From assembly GCA_963556255.1 (NCBI GenBank), contig OY744605.1:85697021-85761020 (forward strand): DNA of 64,000 nucleotides, written 5' to 3'. Shown one piece after another: positions 1 to 12,527 of the stretch. The notes beneath the pieces were generated by a model. That model saw only the letters and a list, made by a program, of their open reading frames with translations, was not told where the DNA came from and ran no database searches. How positions within the stretch are numbered: position 1 is the first letter of the stretch; every line of letters starts with the position of its first letter. The translations under genes and the position numbers were made by a program. This stretch comes from Allolobophora icterica. Lineage: Eukaryota > Annelida > Clitellata > Crassiclitellata > Lumbricidae.

Positions 1-490
1 ACACACAAGGATGAGGACCTTAAATTGGATGCGGGCAGAAAGCGGGAGCCAGTGGAGTTCTTCTGTCATAAAGGTGGTGATACGAGAGAATCGAGGAAGA
101 CGGGCAATTACTCTAGCAGCAGCATTGAGAACGGACTGAAGAGGAGCAAGACGGACTTTAGGAAGACCAATGAAGAGGGAATTGCAGTAGTCAAGTCTAG
201 AGCAGACAAATGCATGGACAATTGAAGTGAAAATTGGAGATGAGAGAGAGCGACGGATAGCTCTAAGGCGCCTTAGGTGAAAAAAGGAAGTGCGAGTGAG
301 TTTGGAAATGTGTTCAGTAAAGGTGAGAGAAATGTCAAGGGTCACTCCTAGATCACGAACGCTAGATGAGAAAGTTAAAAGCATGGTGAAGATGCGCAAA
401 TATATTACAAGCGAGCAATTTTCGGTTGGCCTGTACAATTTTACCATTTTTAAAACATCAAAGTGCTGCAATTTAAGGGATAAGATTTAA
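1..490. other. Unassigned stretch, probably an interspersed repeat
   Basis: I see no convincing coding region. The first 230 bases have the texture of a transposon 3' non-coding region, with short open frames and no splice or domain signal. I cannot name a family. Confidence 0.25.
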
Positions 491-546
491 ACGAGATCGG
501 TTCAGCTCCTCTGAATTATTTAAAAAAAGATCCATATGTATATATG

Positions 547-638
<92 letters not shown>

Positions 639-690
639 TGTGTGTGTGTGTGTGTGTGAGTGTGTGAGTGCGTGCGTGCGTGCGTACGAG
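547..690. repeat. (GT)n microsatellite
   Basis: About 110 bases of nearly pure GT dinucleotide pass into GTGA/GTGC variants. The apparent His/Thr-rich frame on the minus strand is a product of the repeat. Confidence 0.95.
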
Positions 691-1934
691 TGTGTGTGCT
701 TGTGAAAATGCGGCAATTCTAGAAATAATCGAGACTTCGGAGTGGTTAGGTCGACGTCAATGGCCTTGGCAGCCATAAGTTACCCAAAACCACGTAACAT
801 GCCGTAAATAGCAGTAAAGTAAGTAAGTATCCCTGCTGTGAAACAGTTTCTATCTGAAAAGTGACAATAATTTACCTTTTGAACATAAATTTACCACAAA
901 AAATTTTGTTTGTTCAAGGTTACATATCCAATTTATTTCCATCTTACTTATTTACAGGTTTACTGAACACTGCTTTAGCCGATCCGTTAGCAGAAAACCC
1001 ACAGTAATTGTGCAGGTATGTAGAGTTTAATCGATAAGTGTTAGACTAGAAATTGTTTTAAGGGTGTCGTAATGGAGCCACATTATTTACTGTCTAGCCA
1101 TATCTTGGCATGATCTTCGTATATTTCGGATACTTGTGATTGTGATTGATTGGATAGTTGTTGTTTAACGACGCTGTGTTGGAACGAAGGTGATTAGCGC
1201 CGCCCTCCTAATTATCCGGGCTTCGAGTTGGCACCACCGAATATATGGTATGGTTTTAGTGCACCATCGGTTGATGGATCATGCATTAGACACCAGCGCA
1301 ACACAAGTCAGAAGTCACTGATTACAATTACAATACAATTCCAAGCACACGTTGTGCTGTTCATAGATTGTAAATTTCACAGATTACGTATTCGTGTGTG
1401 TATTTAACATTTTGTTTGGCGCATTTATTACGTTACGCGGTGGTGTCCGATCTAACGGTCGCGGCTTCGAGGTTTCTAAGCGAAAACCGTGTTGCGAACA
1501 TCTTGTCTCTGTCACCAAGCAGCAGAAGTTAACAGAAAGTCCTGCGGTGTACTGGCTTCCTGTGTCAAGAAACCTGGGATTCGTCCACTGCTGGGTCAGG
1601 AGCCGAATAGAGGTGAACGTCTTACAACCGTGATTATGGTGGTGATGATGATATTGATTATGGTGGCGGCGGTGTTGATGGAGGTATTGCTGGCGGTAGC
1701 GAAAGTAGCACTGGTGTTGCTGGTGATGACGGTTTGAGTGATGATGACGGTGTCGGTAGTGGTGGCGGTGCTGGTAGAGTTGTTGGTGATGATGACGACG
1801 ACGACGATGATGATGATGATTGTGACGAGGCTGGCGATGATTGCAACGACACTCGATCTCTCACCGTTTTCATTTGAGGCCATGATTTCATCAGTGAGAC
1901 GTGGTTGAGTCGATTAGTTAGGCGCTCTCTTTGA

Positions 1935-1968
1935 ACACCTTTGAAACTTAGTTAATCGATATTATATA
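1935..1968 (+). promoter_or_regulatory. ACACC-TATA module 1
   Basis: The box ACACCTTTGA starts at 1935 and TATATA starts at 1963, a spacing of 28. It is the first of 25 such modules in the left half of the window. The box resembles the CACCNTNA core of the vertebrate snRNA proximal sequence element. A promoter role is inferred. Confidence 0.4.
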
Positions 1969-1987
1969 GCAATGGTTCCGCTTTTTA

Positions 1988-2021
1988 ACACCCCTAGAAC
2001 TCGGTTTATTGATGGTATATA
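1988..2021 (+). promoter_or_regulatory. ACACC-TATA module 2
   Basis: A diverged box, ACACCCCTAG, lies at 1988 with TATATA at 2016 (spacing 28). It sits only 53 bp after module 1, so the two are in tandem. Confidence 0.35.
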
Positions 2022-2674
2022 ACAGTGGCATTAGGAGGGCGATTACTTTCGTCACCTCTTGCTGTTTAGTTTTCTCCAAGATTTCTATGGTCTTTCGACA
2101 TAGAAATGGCGCAAAATGAAGTGGGTGAGAAGGAGATTGAGAGAATTAGGAGGATAAGGTGGGGTAGGAGACGGAGAATCGGAAGGAGGAGGCGGAGAAG
2201 AAGGAGGAGTTGCAAGAAGATGTTTCAGGATCATTTCTTCGCTGTCACTAAGGAGCGAGTTTTGACAAAGTCCCAAGTTAAAATACTAATAGAAAGAAGT
2301 GCGATGTACTGGCCTCCATGTCAAGGAACTTGGAATTCGTACATTTGCAGGCTCAGGAGAGGAATAGAAAAGAGCGTCTTAATACCGTGAATTTGGTGTT
2401 GGTTGTGGTGTTGTTGAAGATGGATGTAGTGGTGGCGGTAGTGATGGTAGTAGTGGCGAAGGTGGTGGTGATAGTGAAGTTGGCAGCGGCGGTGGTGGTG
2501 GTGGTGGTGGTAATGTTGGTGATGACGAAGGTGGTTGTGATTGTGGTTGTAGAGATGCTGGTGGTGGTGGAGTTGGTGATGATGACCACCACGAAGAATA
2601 TGTAATTAATGACGTTAGTAGGTATTATATAGGGATAGGACACCCTAAACTACTCTTTAGAATGATCTGTTCAG

Positions 2675-2708
2675 ACACCTTTAAAATTGGATCAATCGAT
2701 GGTATATA
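2675..2708 (+). promoter_or_regulatory. ACACC-TATA module 3
   Basis: ACACCTTTAA starts at 2675 and TATATAAA at 2703 (spacing 28). It lies in the second copy of the duplicated unit and corresponds to modules 1-2 there. Confidence 0.45.
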
Positions 2709-2835
2709 AATTTGTCATTAGGCAGGAGATTGATTCCCAGCTGTTTCTTTATGTAAGAGTTTCCAACGTGTAAGGTCATTCGAACATCTTCGAAATGGCG
2801 AGGAGTTTGAGGCAAATAAGGAGGAGGATAATACT

Positions 2836-3155
2836 AATAATAATAATATTTTCTTTATTTAAGCGCCTGCTAACCGCACTGTGCTGTACAGTGAACATGC
2901 ATATAGTAGAAACGGCAGCCACGCAGGGCGCTTTACATACATGCATACAGTAGAAGCACATGATAACAGTTTTACAGGAGTCGAAAATAACTGTTTATAC
3001 GACTGCCAACAGAGCGCCAATCACGGCCTACTCTTCATTTAACCACCGCTGCCACCTAGCGAGTGGAAGGCTGAATAAACCTTTACGGGGTCTACGGGAT
3101 TCGATCTTGACACCTACTGCTCTTCACGCCAGTGTGTTATCCATTGCTCTACGGA
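2836..3155 (-). repeat. tRNA-derived SINE, copy A
   Basis: Read on the minus strand the head looks tRNA-like. An A-box-like TAGAGCAATGG lies near 3146-3136 and a B-box-like ATCGAATCCCG near 3110-3098. A body of about 250 bp follows, ending in a (TAA)n tract at 2836-2850. A second copy with the same body, orientation and tail lies at 30957-31240, which defines the family. Confidence 0.6.
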
Positions 3156-3157
3156 TA

Positions 3158-3430
3158 AGGAGGAGAAGAAAGAAGGAAGGAGGAGAAAGAGGAGGAGGCG
3201 AAGTAGGAATTGCAGAAGGAGGAGGAATTGGAGGAACAGAGGAAGGAGAAGGAGAAGAATGAGGAGACGAATAAGGAGGAGAGGGAAGAGGAAAAGGAGA
3301 CAGATGAAGAGGGAAAAAGAGCAGGAGGAGGAGGAAGAGGAGGAGAAAAGTTAGAAATAAGAGTGGGAAATTCAGAGGATGAGAAGGAGGAGGAAGGAAA
3401 GAAAAAGCGTAGGATGAGCCATAGGAATAG
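3158..3430. repeat. GGAGGA purine-rich low-complexity tract
   Basis: The stretch is almost pure purine, with GGA/GAA units and no fixed period. The Glu/Arg/Gly-rich frames here are compositional. Confidence 0.8.
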
Positions 3431-3940
3431 GAATCAATGACTTTACGTTAACTCTCCTCTTCGAAAGTCATCTCAATGGTCATGTGGGAAGTCATTCGAG
3501 TAACTACACGTCATCGTCATTGCAGCTACACATATACATATACGACGCCTGAGGTCGCCTCCACGACTGGAGCAATCGATTTCACTCCAGCCCTCCTACA
3601 TATACCAAAGGTCATAGGCCGTATACTAACACTCTGAATCATACGCCGCTACAGTAACTGCAGCCCTAACTGCATACACCTGTGATCAAACATATGCAAC
3701 TGCCTGCCCCTGCATCTACCAATATACTGCTGCAGTTATTTTCACTCGAAGAAATGTTAAATGCTAGATCTTACAACATTTGAACAGAGCTTTAAATCGA
3801 TTATATGAGACTATAAATCTAGAAATCTTTTCAATTATTATGTCTGTTAAAGACTTATGTATTGCACAGAACCTGGGAAGTATCAACAAGTATTTTATAT
3901 TGATTTCTTTCAGCCGGACATACAGTAACTACTATTCATT
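3430..3940. other. Unassigned non-coding stretch
   Basis: No gene, motif or repeat that I recognise. Confidence 0.3.
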
Positions 3941-4003
3941 CATTCGTTCATTCATTCATTCATTCATTCATTCATTCATTCATTCATTCATTCATTCATT
4001 CAA
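3941..4003. repeat. (ATTC)n microsatellite
   Basis: About 15 tandem ATTC units. They are followed at 4007-4055 by a tatagcgcctctc...ctcagaggcg segment that recurs at 8800, 15180 and 25520 as the body of an interspersed repeat. Confidence 0.9.
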
Positions 4004-4487
4004 AGGACTTTTTATAGCGCCTCTCCAACATTCCTACTCAGAGGCGTTCCCAGACCAACTACAGTAAAAAACAGCTTACAGATGATTGTAAAAAGTTCAT
4101 ACAGATTCATTAGCTATTTAAAAGAACTTGCAGTTCTCAAAGAAGGGTGTTCCAAGTGGTGGACACAACCAGTGAAAACCACATCCGCCTTACGCTACAT
4201 CTACACAACAGACTACAACTATAAACAGAACTGGAAGAGATGAGTTTCATCTGAAGTCGAAAGATGGTCTTTGCATGTGAGTTGCGATTATGAGGAGGTA
4301 GACGGTTTTCAATCATTTGAGAGTTGCCATTAGAATAATTATAGTTACAGCGTACACCAATGAGATGGCAGAAATCAAAACAGATGCATCTAACAACTGA
4401 ACGCCTTTGAAGACAGTTATACTGTATAGTGGACAGTTAGTAATGGACAACATGAGAATGAGAGACAGCAGACTCTGTGTTGCGGAC

Positions 4488-5021
<534 letters not shown>

Positions 5022-5187
5022 GAAAGATAGGCACTCCATCAAAATTTTTAAAAAGGAAGCTGTATTAAGATAATTTGTTGCCATAAGTCGTCGTTAAACT
5101 GTTTGAACATACTGAACGGAAAGGTAAACATCAGCAACTCTAGTAGCCACAAGATGTCGTTTGACCGTGACAAATTACTCTATTAAG

Positions 5188-5221
5188 ACACCTCTAAATC
5201 ATTTTCAGCGGAAGCTATATA
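5188..5221 (+). promoter_or_regulatory. ACACC-TATA module 4
   Basis: ACACCTCTAA lies at 5188 and TATATA at 5216 (spacing 28). It is preceded by agatgtcgtttgacc, shared with the modules at 9704 and 21710, and followed by a TTTGAT stretch about 25 bp after the TATA. Confidence 0.5.
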
Positions 5222-5372
5222 TTCAACTATAACGTTTGATATTTAATTACCTCCCAGCGACACCATAAATCATGCATAAAATGTATAAATTTTGCAGCTG
5301 AAGAAACCTAAGAAAAATTCAGCCGACTTATTCAGGAGCTAAGTTAGTGCACAATTACCAAGCTGTTCGTAG

Positions 5373-5406
5373 ACACCTTTAAGTCAGATTCATCGGACGA
5401 TATATA
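5373..5406 (+). promoter_or_regulatory. ACACC-TATA module 5
   Basis: ACACCTTTAA lies at 5373 and TATATA at 5401 (spacing 28). The extended upstream block AATTACCAAGCTG is present, as at 19283, 25345, 30257 and 31494. Confidence 0.5.
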
Positions 5407-6123
5407 TTCTTATTCGCCGAAGTTTGAATACTCTGCTCCATGTCGTTAAACTATTGAAATCCAATCGTAATCAATCGGTCTGTATAGGCTACTTGATTTC
5501 CTACTCAGATCGAAAAGTAAGGTTTACAGCGATAAGAAGAAAAAGAACAGTCTCTTAACCTAGCCTGAGAGGCAGCCATGGATATGAAGTTTTAGCGACA
5601 TCATTTTCTTAACCTCGGCATGTGAGGGCCAGAACTTTCCTCGCCGTCTCATCTTCCCACCGACAGTATGCGCTCAGAGATTATTTTCTGCTTGCTTCTG
5701 TCTTCAAATAGTTTTGTGGTTCGCGTGCTGGACTGTCAATCGAGAGGATGTGGGTTCAGCAACTGTTCACACTACATAATATATGTTATACTTATATTTA
5801 ATTTCACAATATTCTTACTGTTTTTTACAACTATGCTTCTGGTACATGTGTAAAACTGTTCATCATGTATGAATACAGTATCGTATTCTCAATCTGTTAT
5901 GTTTTACAGTTGAATGTTTCCTATTTTGAGTAGAGTCACAGTTTTGATTCCGATAAACAGCCACTCGCGGACCACACAGTTTAAGTTCCACTGCTCTACT
6001 AAACATCAATTATAAATCGCTAGGTTGGCGGTCTACTGCCAAAGTTGTAGGGTAAAATCGATGTTAAAGTTACTAACAATCACAAGATATCACTAGAATA
6101 CGGAAAACGGTTGACCTTTTTAG

Positions 6124-6157
6124 ACACCTTTAAAACGTTTCACCCGACGCTTATTAG
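6124..6157 (+). promoter_or_regulatory. ACACC module 6 with degenerate TATA
   Basis: ACACCTTTAA lies at 6124. At spacing 28 the sequence is TATTAG rather than TATATA, so this may be a decayed copy. The upstream tacggaaaacggt is shared with the module at 12030. Confidence 0.35.
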
Positions 6158-6183
6158 AGCTGTAATATGCCAAACTAATTTTT

Positions 6184-6228
6184 GTCGACGTCAACAGCCT
6201 TTGTTGCTATAAGATGTCGTTAAACTCT
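6184..6228 (+). repeat. Companion motif GTCGACGTCAA...AAGATGTCGTTAAAC
   Basis: A 45-bp segment that recurs near many ACACC-TATA modules, for example at about 750, 10491, 25437 and 29168, and once at 62231. It usually lies 50-120 bp downstream of a TATA box. Its role is unknown. Confidence 0.45.
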
Positions 6229-6815
6229 GGGTCCATCCATGCTATTATATTGTATGCGTAATTAGTTCAACGTCAATGGCCATGGCAGTCATGAGATCTC
6301 TGTAAAAAAAGTGTTTCTTTCACTTGATGAAGTTAACTCCGCTAATCAGTGTGTTAGAACAACATCAATGTCATGACGATTTATAAATTCAATGTCTAAT
6401 ATGGCTATTCTACTTCCTACCTAGACCAGCTTTATATTAACTTAATCTAAGTATTAAAGCCTAAATTAACCTCCTTCTCCTTAGACTGTAGTAAATGAAT
6501 CGTTCTCTCGATGATGTTTGCATAGATCGTTGCTACGGCTTCAGATGAAAGAATGTCGCCTATTCTTCTCCTCGTAGAAGTTCCCTTTCTCGATGAACTT
6601 GCACCAAAATCGTAAAGTCCTCGTGTCCAGCCTAAATCGAGCTGCGACACATAAGTTCGGAAATCTCTCCAATCGAACCAACAGTTCGCTATCGCCGACG
6701 AACTTCGATTTTACCGACATTTCACTTCGACTCGAGCTTAACACAGGCGTTGCACTCTCAAACGACTTCATCTTCGGGAGCTCTACTCAATCGATTCTTC
6801 GCCAAAACGTCTTAA

Positions 6816-7838
6816 CCCTCAGGCTACCAAGGTTTTTTGTGACATCGGCTACCAAGGGGGGGGGGGGTGGTTACCACCCCCCCGGAATTTCGTGTTTGGT
6901 TTCAAATATCATATCATGTAATAAAGCATTTGATTCATCATTCATTTCTGAAAAGAATGGTATATTTAGTTGTAAAATATATGAATGCATCTCGAAATTA
7001 TATAGTTTTTAACAAAGGCACAGGTCCATTTAACGATATCTGATATTATCCCACACAATTTGTACTATTTGGATAAAAATTATAAATGATGTGGGTTTTG
7101 ACAATGAACTATGTATCCAAGAATATTCTAAATATAATGAGGCTTAATTTTCAACAATACAAACTATTCCAAAGTCTGTTTTAGTTACATGCAAAACCTA
7201 AAGGCGTGCAGCTATAGGCCTATCAACATGAAACAAGAAATTATGTAATTTTTCCCGGCAGTCAAATACGTAAGAGGTCCTTGCAGTTATTGCAAGTTAC
7301 TTTCATTGTTTTGTGCGAATGCTTCCTGCAAACCGGTTTCTTGAACACTTCACAGCACTGATTTACTCTGTTAGCATTCTGCTTCAACTGTTTATAGCCC
7401 TTCCCCATACCCAACCATATCGGTTTACGTTGTGATGTTGCATCAGTGATTTTCACACTGAAAAAGCGTATTATTATTTATTATGATCACTTCCGGTTTT
7501 CAAAAGACAAATAACTAAGCAAGCAAATATATCCCTACATTCCCTCTAAAGAATGGCATAGTTGTTTGTCTTCCAGAAAGAATAATGAATACCTTTATAG
7601 TCGACAACAGCTAACAGCTGACGAGAGAAATTCCTGATTTCAAAAGTGGTACCTAGGCTATATCGGGTATAACTTTTTTATGGCGTGAGATATCATCACG
7701 AATTTTACCTCAAAATGTGTCCAAATGGACCCCCTACAGCCACCTAAAATGTCAAAATTATATTCCATGTGCAAAAAATTTTTTTTGCAGAATAACGTAG
7801 GGCGGGGGTGGTAACCACCCCCCTTGGTAGCCCGAGGG
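6816..7838 (-). mobile_element. Non-autonomous piggyBac-type element, copy 1
   Basis: The 1023-bp element is flanked by TTAA at 6812-6815 and 7839-7842. Its ends are inverted repeats beginning CCCTCRGGCTACCAAGG, each followed by an inner palindrome of G and C runs (ggtggttaccacc). TTAA duplication with CCCT ends is the piggyBac signature. A second copy in reverse orientation is at 20120-21136. It keeps only a C-terminal coding relic, so it must have moved with a transposase supplied elsewhere. Confidence 0.85.
7262..7456 (-). pseudogene. piggyBac transposase C-terminal cysteine-rich relic
   Basis: The 64-codon frame contains CCEVFKKPVCRKH followed by CNNC. This matches the C-terminal cysteine-rich zinc domain of piggyBac transposases, which binds the element's end repeats. 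The catalytic DDD domain is absent. The copy at 20503-20688 is about 80 percent identical and also open over this piece only. Confidence 0.6.
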
Positions 7839-8082
7839 TTAAAAGTTCAACAACACTTCTTCATCTGGACCGACTCAACAATCGGACTTGGGCCTCTTTA
7901 GACTACTCTCTGGAAACCCCTCTGATCGGACGTAGCGCTCGTGAATAGGCTGGTGCCCTACGCTTGGCCTTCGAGTGGCGCTTTAGAAGTTTGGAGATTA
8001 CGATTACGATTAGGATGTATTCACTAACATACATACATAAACATACATTTAATGAGCATTACATGCTGATGTTAACCTATCT

Positions 8083-8345
8083 GGTGGTGGTGGTGGTGGT
8101 GGTGGTGGTGGTGGTGGTGGTGGTGGTGGTGGTGGTGGTGGTGGTGGTGGTGGTGGTGGTGGTGGTGGTGGTGGTGGTGGTGGTGGTGGTGGTGGTGGTG
8201 GTGGTGGTGGTGGTGGTGGTGGTGGTGGTGGTGGTGTTTGTAGTGGTGGTGGTGATGTTGATGGTGGTAGTGGTGTGGGTGGTGGTGGTGGTGGTGTGGC
8301 GGTGGTGGCTGTGGTGGTTGTGGTGTTGGTGGTAGTAGTGGTGCT
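8083..8345. repeat. (GGT)n microsatellite
   Basis: About 50 pure GGT units run from 8083 to 8235, followed by interrupted variants. The poly-Val and poly-Thr frames are repeat products. Confidence 0.95.
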
Positions 8346-8779
8346 TAAGTATGGTACAACACATTATATAATATGGTCTGGCATAAGGTCATTAACTCTG
8401 CCATTGCTATTGCTCTGGCAGGGCCAGTCCCAAGCCTGGAGAAAAGAGGAGGGCATCGCTAATCATCCAACTACTTCTCGAACTACTTCGCCGCTAAAGT
8501 CCAATCGGTTGGCAATGACACCGCTGGTTTTCCTCCGCCCGACTTTCCTCTTACCGACCATCTTGGCTTCAGCAGTGACATATTTGTGAGTTGCGATTGG
8601 TTGGTTAGTTGCTATTTAAGGACGTTATTTTAGTACAAAGATGATTAGCGTCGTCTTCCTCCACTAGGGAAGTTCGGGCTGGCTCCACCAAATATAAGGC
8701 ATAGATTTAGTTCAGAGTCGCGTTTACAGAAAATGGGGCTCTAGGCGCAAACATTTTGGGGGCCCTTCTGAACGTGCAT

Positions 8780-9130
8780 TGTATTGTATTTTATTGTATT
8801 TATGCATTTATAAAGCGCCTCTCGCAGTACAACCTAATCAGAGGCGCCCCCAGTGCGCAGAGCTCCGTGAGAAAAGAAAAGTCTTAAGACATCGAGAAGT
8901 AGCAGAAATAGAGTGTAGAGTGAACAGCGGCGGCGACCTTCTTTGAGAAAAGAGGTGAAAAAATTTTCGGAACGCAAAGAAATTTGTTGACCTTGTTTGG
9001 TGGTTCTTCCAAATCTGGGGGCAACTGCATGCTGTGTTCCCCAGAGGTGAAGTCGTGTCCCCCTCGAACCCCCAGGATTGCCACCCATGGGGCTGGAGTC
9101 TGAAACTCTGGTGGGGTTTAGCCAATCATG
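8780..9130. repeat. Interspersed repeat with GCGCCTCTC / CAGAGGCGC head
   Basis: The segment begins with (GTATT)n, then tataaagcgcctctc and, 20 bp later, cagaggcgcccccagtg. The same arrangement stands at 25490-25740 with its own downstream body, and shorter pieces lie at 4007 and 15180. It looks like the body of a SINE or the 3' end of a LINE. No coding region is supported. Confidence 0.5.
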
Positions 9131-9703
9131 TGAAAAGCCCACGAAGTTGAAATCGAAGCTGTTTTCGTGAATGTTATTGACCCTGTAATTATGATTATTA
9201 ATTAATTGAAGCTATTTCAAGGAATGTGAAATTATTTGGTTTAATGTTATATCTTATAACTGAATAAAATATTTTCATTCGTTTGGGTGACGTTTAATAA
9301 AGGTGTCATTATTATTTAAAACCGCATATCATAGACAGAAAAAAATAAGAATGAGAAGTAGCAGACTGTAGTAGAAGACAGAGAGAAGAACAAAACAAAG
9401 AAACAAAAGAGAGACAGACAGACAGAGACAGGAAGAGACATAGGCAGGGACAGAGACAGACAGGGACAGAAACAGAGGAGAAAGAGATTCGGGCGGATAG
9501 AGACAAAAATAATACACTCAACGGTAAGAAAACCATGGAGATGTATTATGACATACAAGCGGTGAGATCTGTTTAAGATAAATAGTTGCAATAAGACGTC
9601 GTTAAACTTTTCGAAACCACTGAACGGTCAATCGACACATTGTGGCTACCTGAGTTTGTAGCCCTAAGATGTCGTTTGACCATGACGTTAATGCTCCTCT
9701 AAG

Positions 9704-9737
9704 ACACCTCTAAATCAAATTCACCCCAAACTATATA
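9704..9737 (+). promoter_or_regulatory. ACACC-TATA module 7
   Basis: ACACCTCTAA lies at 9704 and TATATATAA at 9732 (spacing 28). The downstream TTTGATCGCTAG matches the module at 29061, after which the two diverge. Confidence 0.5.
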
Positions 9738-9779
9738 TAAAGCAATTGCCTTTGATCGCTAGTTTGGTCGTAAGTAGCT

Positions 9780-10380
9780 CCATTTACAATCGTAATCGTA
9801 AACTCCAAATTCTAAAGCATACTCGAAAACAAAGTGCAGGGCACCTGTTTATTCACAAGTGCTGCGTCAGGTCAAACAACCCCATCCAAAGGGTAGTCAA
9901 ACGGAGGTCAGAGGAGGCAGAGTAACTGCTAAGGCAGGTGTCGTTTGGGTCGAGAATTGGAAGGCGAAGGATTGGGGGTATGAATTCTGGAAGAGGTCAG
10001 ACTTCAGTTTTGAGTGGAAAGCCTGAGGGGTGATAGATAGAGAAGCGTGAGGAGGTGGGTGGGTGATTGGCAATGATGATGGAGGAACAGAAAACGATTA
10101 GTTTAGTAATGGATTCCAAATCGTTTCTTGTATCGACCAAACCACGAACTAGCGATGTTTTGAGCTAATACGAAGGCGTCTGCGAACAGATGCATATAAG
10201 TAAATTTCTTGAAATATAACTTCGATATGCCATGGAGAAGGGCTACTCTAATTATCTTCGTTCTAACCCAGCGTCGTTAAACAGCAAATAACCAACCAAT
10301 CACTACACCCAAACATCCGAAATACACGAAGATCATGCCAATGCCAACGCCCTTGTGGCCTTAAGATTTCGCCATACGGT
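9780..10380. other. Unassigned non-coding stretch
   Basis: No gene supported. About 10262-10310 carries a gcgtcgttaaacagcaa...aaccaaccaatca segment that recurs near 1150, 8590 and 13560. Confidence 0.3.
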
Positions 10381-10398
10381 AAAAAGTGAACAATTACG

Positions 10399-10432
10399 AC
10401 ACCTTTAAAACGCTTGTAACCAGCGCTATATA
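10399..10432 (+). promoter_or_regulatory. ACACC-TATA module 8
   Basis: ACACCTTTAA lies at 10399 and TATATATA at 10427 (spacing 28). A companion motif GTCGACGTCAACGG follows at 10491. Confidence 0.5.
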
Positions 10433-10549
10433 TAGTAACAAATTACGTTTAATTAGTAGAATTTCACCGAAAACTATTTGGTAATTAAGTCGACGTCAAC
10501 GGTCCTGGTTGCCGTAAGCTAACAACTAAAACTTACTGATTAAGGACTA

Positions 10550-11990
10550 GGTTAACCGCCATTGTCGTTTTCAAGTGGTGCCAGTCTATAGCGTGAACGA
10601 GAGAGGAGGGGACGCTAATCAACATCGTTATGACACAATGGCATCCTGGCCTCAGTCGAGGGTCTACGCGCTTTGTATTGTATCGGTTGCTATAATATTA
10701 TAAGGTGGTTGTGTAAAGGTGTGACGAGCTTGGCCTTTTGTTCTCGGATCCATAGGGATCTTCGGGTAATTAAGTGGACCGCCATGTCTCCAGTTGTACT
10801 TATAGTTTTCCGCTACGGCGTTTTATATTCACTCTTTGATAGCTTTCCATGAGCAACCCCAATAGTGTTATGGGTGTACTTATTAAGAGCCACTACCTCA
10901 TAACACAGCATCAATCGAAAGTGGTGGGAAATTGTGTGGGTGAGCATTTGTTCAAGGCCTGCAAAAAGTAACAGTGGACCAGGATATCAGTAAATGAAAA
11001 AGACTAACATATCGATCGTATTATGTGCAAATTCAATACTGTCGAGAAACTGTTACTTTATTTTCAAATGACGATGACAAATATAACACTTATGAATATG
11101 AAAAATCGTAGAAGGCGCTATTTTTAAACGTAGTTACTGAATCGCTAAACAAATAAACAAATGTTTAAACAAATAAGCCAATGGATATCCAATATTATGT
11201 AACCACTTCTCGATGTGTACTTTTTCCCTCATTATTGCTTGTCTGTTTGCTTGTTTTTCACTGAGATCAATAAAGTTTGATTTGATTTGATTTGCTAGAC
11301 GGGGCTGCAATTGTCGTTTTCAATGACGGCGCATGTCATCGGCCATGTCGACCGTTGATGGACTTCTGCGTCATTTCGATGGATTTTTCATTTCAATGCA
11401 GAATTTGTTTAGTAACTTCAAACATGTTGGAGTTTTCTGGTGATAGGTTTACGCATCGGACTTATAATTCGGTTTACCAAGGATTTTCCACGTTTGAAGG
11501 GTATTTTGCTCGCCTTAACATTGTTTACAATTAAATAATTATTCTTTTTGAGTACGATTCCAATTTTGTCCCAAGAGCTCTATGCCACATTAAAATAACT
11601 CTTTCTTTACTTTAATTTATCCAAAACTTTAACATTTTCAATACTTGTTAAGTTTCCAGCCTCTCCTAAATCCTCCAACATTACATTACTATTACTTAGC
11701 ATCACTAATGTATTTGTAACATAATATGTTACAAATACAAACATAATATGTTACAAACCGCAATATTATTGCGGTTTGTCAATGTGAGTCGATAATAAAC
11801 GAGTAATAATAATAATGATCAAAACTGTGATTCCAGTTACATTCCGCGATCCGGAAACCAATCACTGTGGACCGAACCGGACCGCGTACCACAGTTTGAG
11901 TACCACTGCTCTTGTAAACATCAATTATAAATCATCAGGTTGGCTGTCGATATGTTGGGTAAAGTCGATGTTTAGGGTACAGGCAATCAC
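10550..11990. other. Unassigned non-coding stretch
   Basis: No gene supported. It contains two small palindromes, TGTAACATA/TATGTTACA at 11716-11734 and ACAAACCGCAATA with its complement at 11753-11779. The latter has 13-bp perfect arms and a 1-bp loop. Confidence 0.3.
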
Positions 11991-12029
11991 AAGGTGTCCC
12001 TAGACTACGGAAAACGGTAGACCTTTTAA

Positions 12030-12063
12030 ACACCTTTAAAGCATTTTAGATATAGGCTATATA
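12030..12063 (+). promoter_or_regulatory. ACACC-TATA module 9
   Basis: ACACCTTTAA lies at 12030 and TATATAAG at 12058 (spacing 28). The 60 bp upstream resemble those of the module at 6124. Confidence 0.45.
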
Positions 12064-12444
12064 AGTGTATATTTGAAAATACGTTAAGTGTGACCTTCTG
12101 TAGATATGGCATGGCTAGATCGACTTCAATGGCAGTCACAAGGTATCTTAAACAGTGTAAAATTAAGGGCTGGGGAAGTGGAAGATGATGGTATCTAACA
12201 ACAGAAGATCTTGAAAGACGCGGTCCGATACCCGTATGCTCCCTATAGGTCGACTCAACCTTCCACTCGGGACTCAACCTTCCACTCCCTAGGGGACTGC
12301 TGAAAAATCAATGAGCGCCTAACAGGCTGCCAAGGCGTGTTTTCTATAAGATCTTGATAATTGTACAGTCATGTCAATCAGTCAATCATGATCAGAATTT
12401 GTATAGCGCCACCTCTAGGTCTCTACTCAGAGGTGACCTTTTAA

Positions 12445-12478
12445 ACACCTTTGAAACGGTTTCGACAGACGTTATATA
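12445..12478 (+). promoter_or_regulatory. ACACC-TATA module 10
   Basis: ACACCTTTGA lies at 12445 and TATATA at 12473 (spacing 28). It sits directly upstream of a hAT-type MITE. Confidence 0.45.
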
Positions 12479-12527
12479 TTTTTTACGAAATTACAGTTAA
12501 TGGTTACATTTGTCTGACTAATGTTGG

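Larger units (their letters stand above)
1480..2745. repeat. Diverged tandem duplication of a ~750-bp unit with GGT/GAT-rich cores
   Basis: The segments about 1480-2030 and 2240-2745 share the same order. Each starts with a stretch reading gtactggc...caag.aac.tgg.attcgt, then a TGG/TGA-rich core (about 1634-1830 and 2396-2590), then an ACACC box with a TATA box. The valine-rich or serine-rich frames across the cores are compositional. Confidence 0.6.

Noticed and set aside
5188..5260. U6 or other known snRNA gene downstream of a module
   Set aside because: The 30-150 bp after the TATA boxes show no U1, U2, U4, U5, U6 or 7SK sequence that I recognise. Clear T-run terminators are not regularly placed.
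7964..8364. Poly-Val / poly-Thr frames
   Set aside because: Products of the (GGT)n microsatellite.
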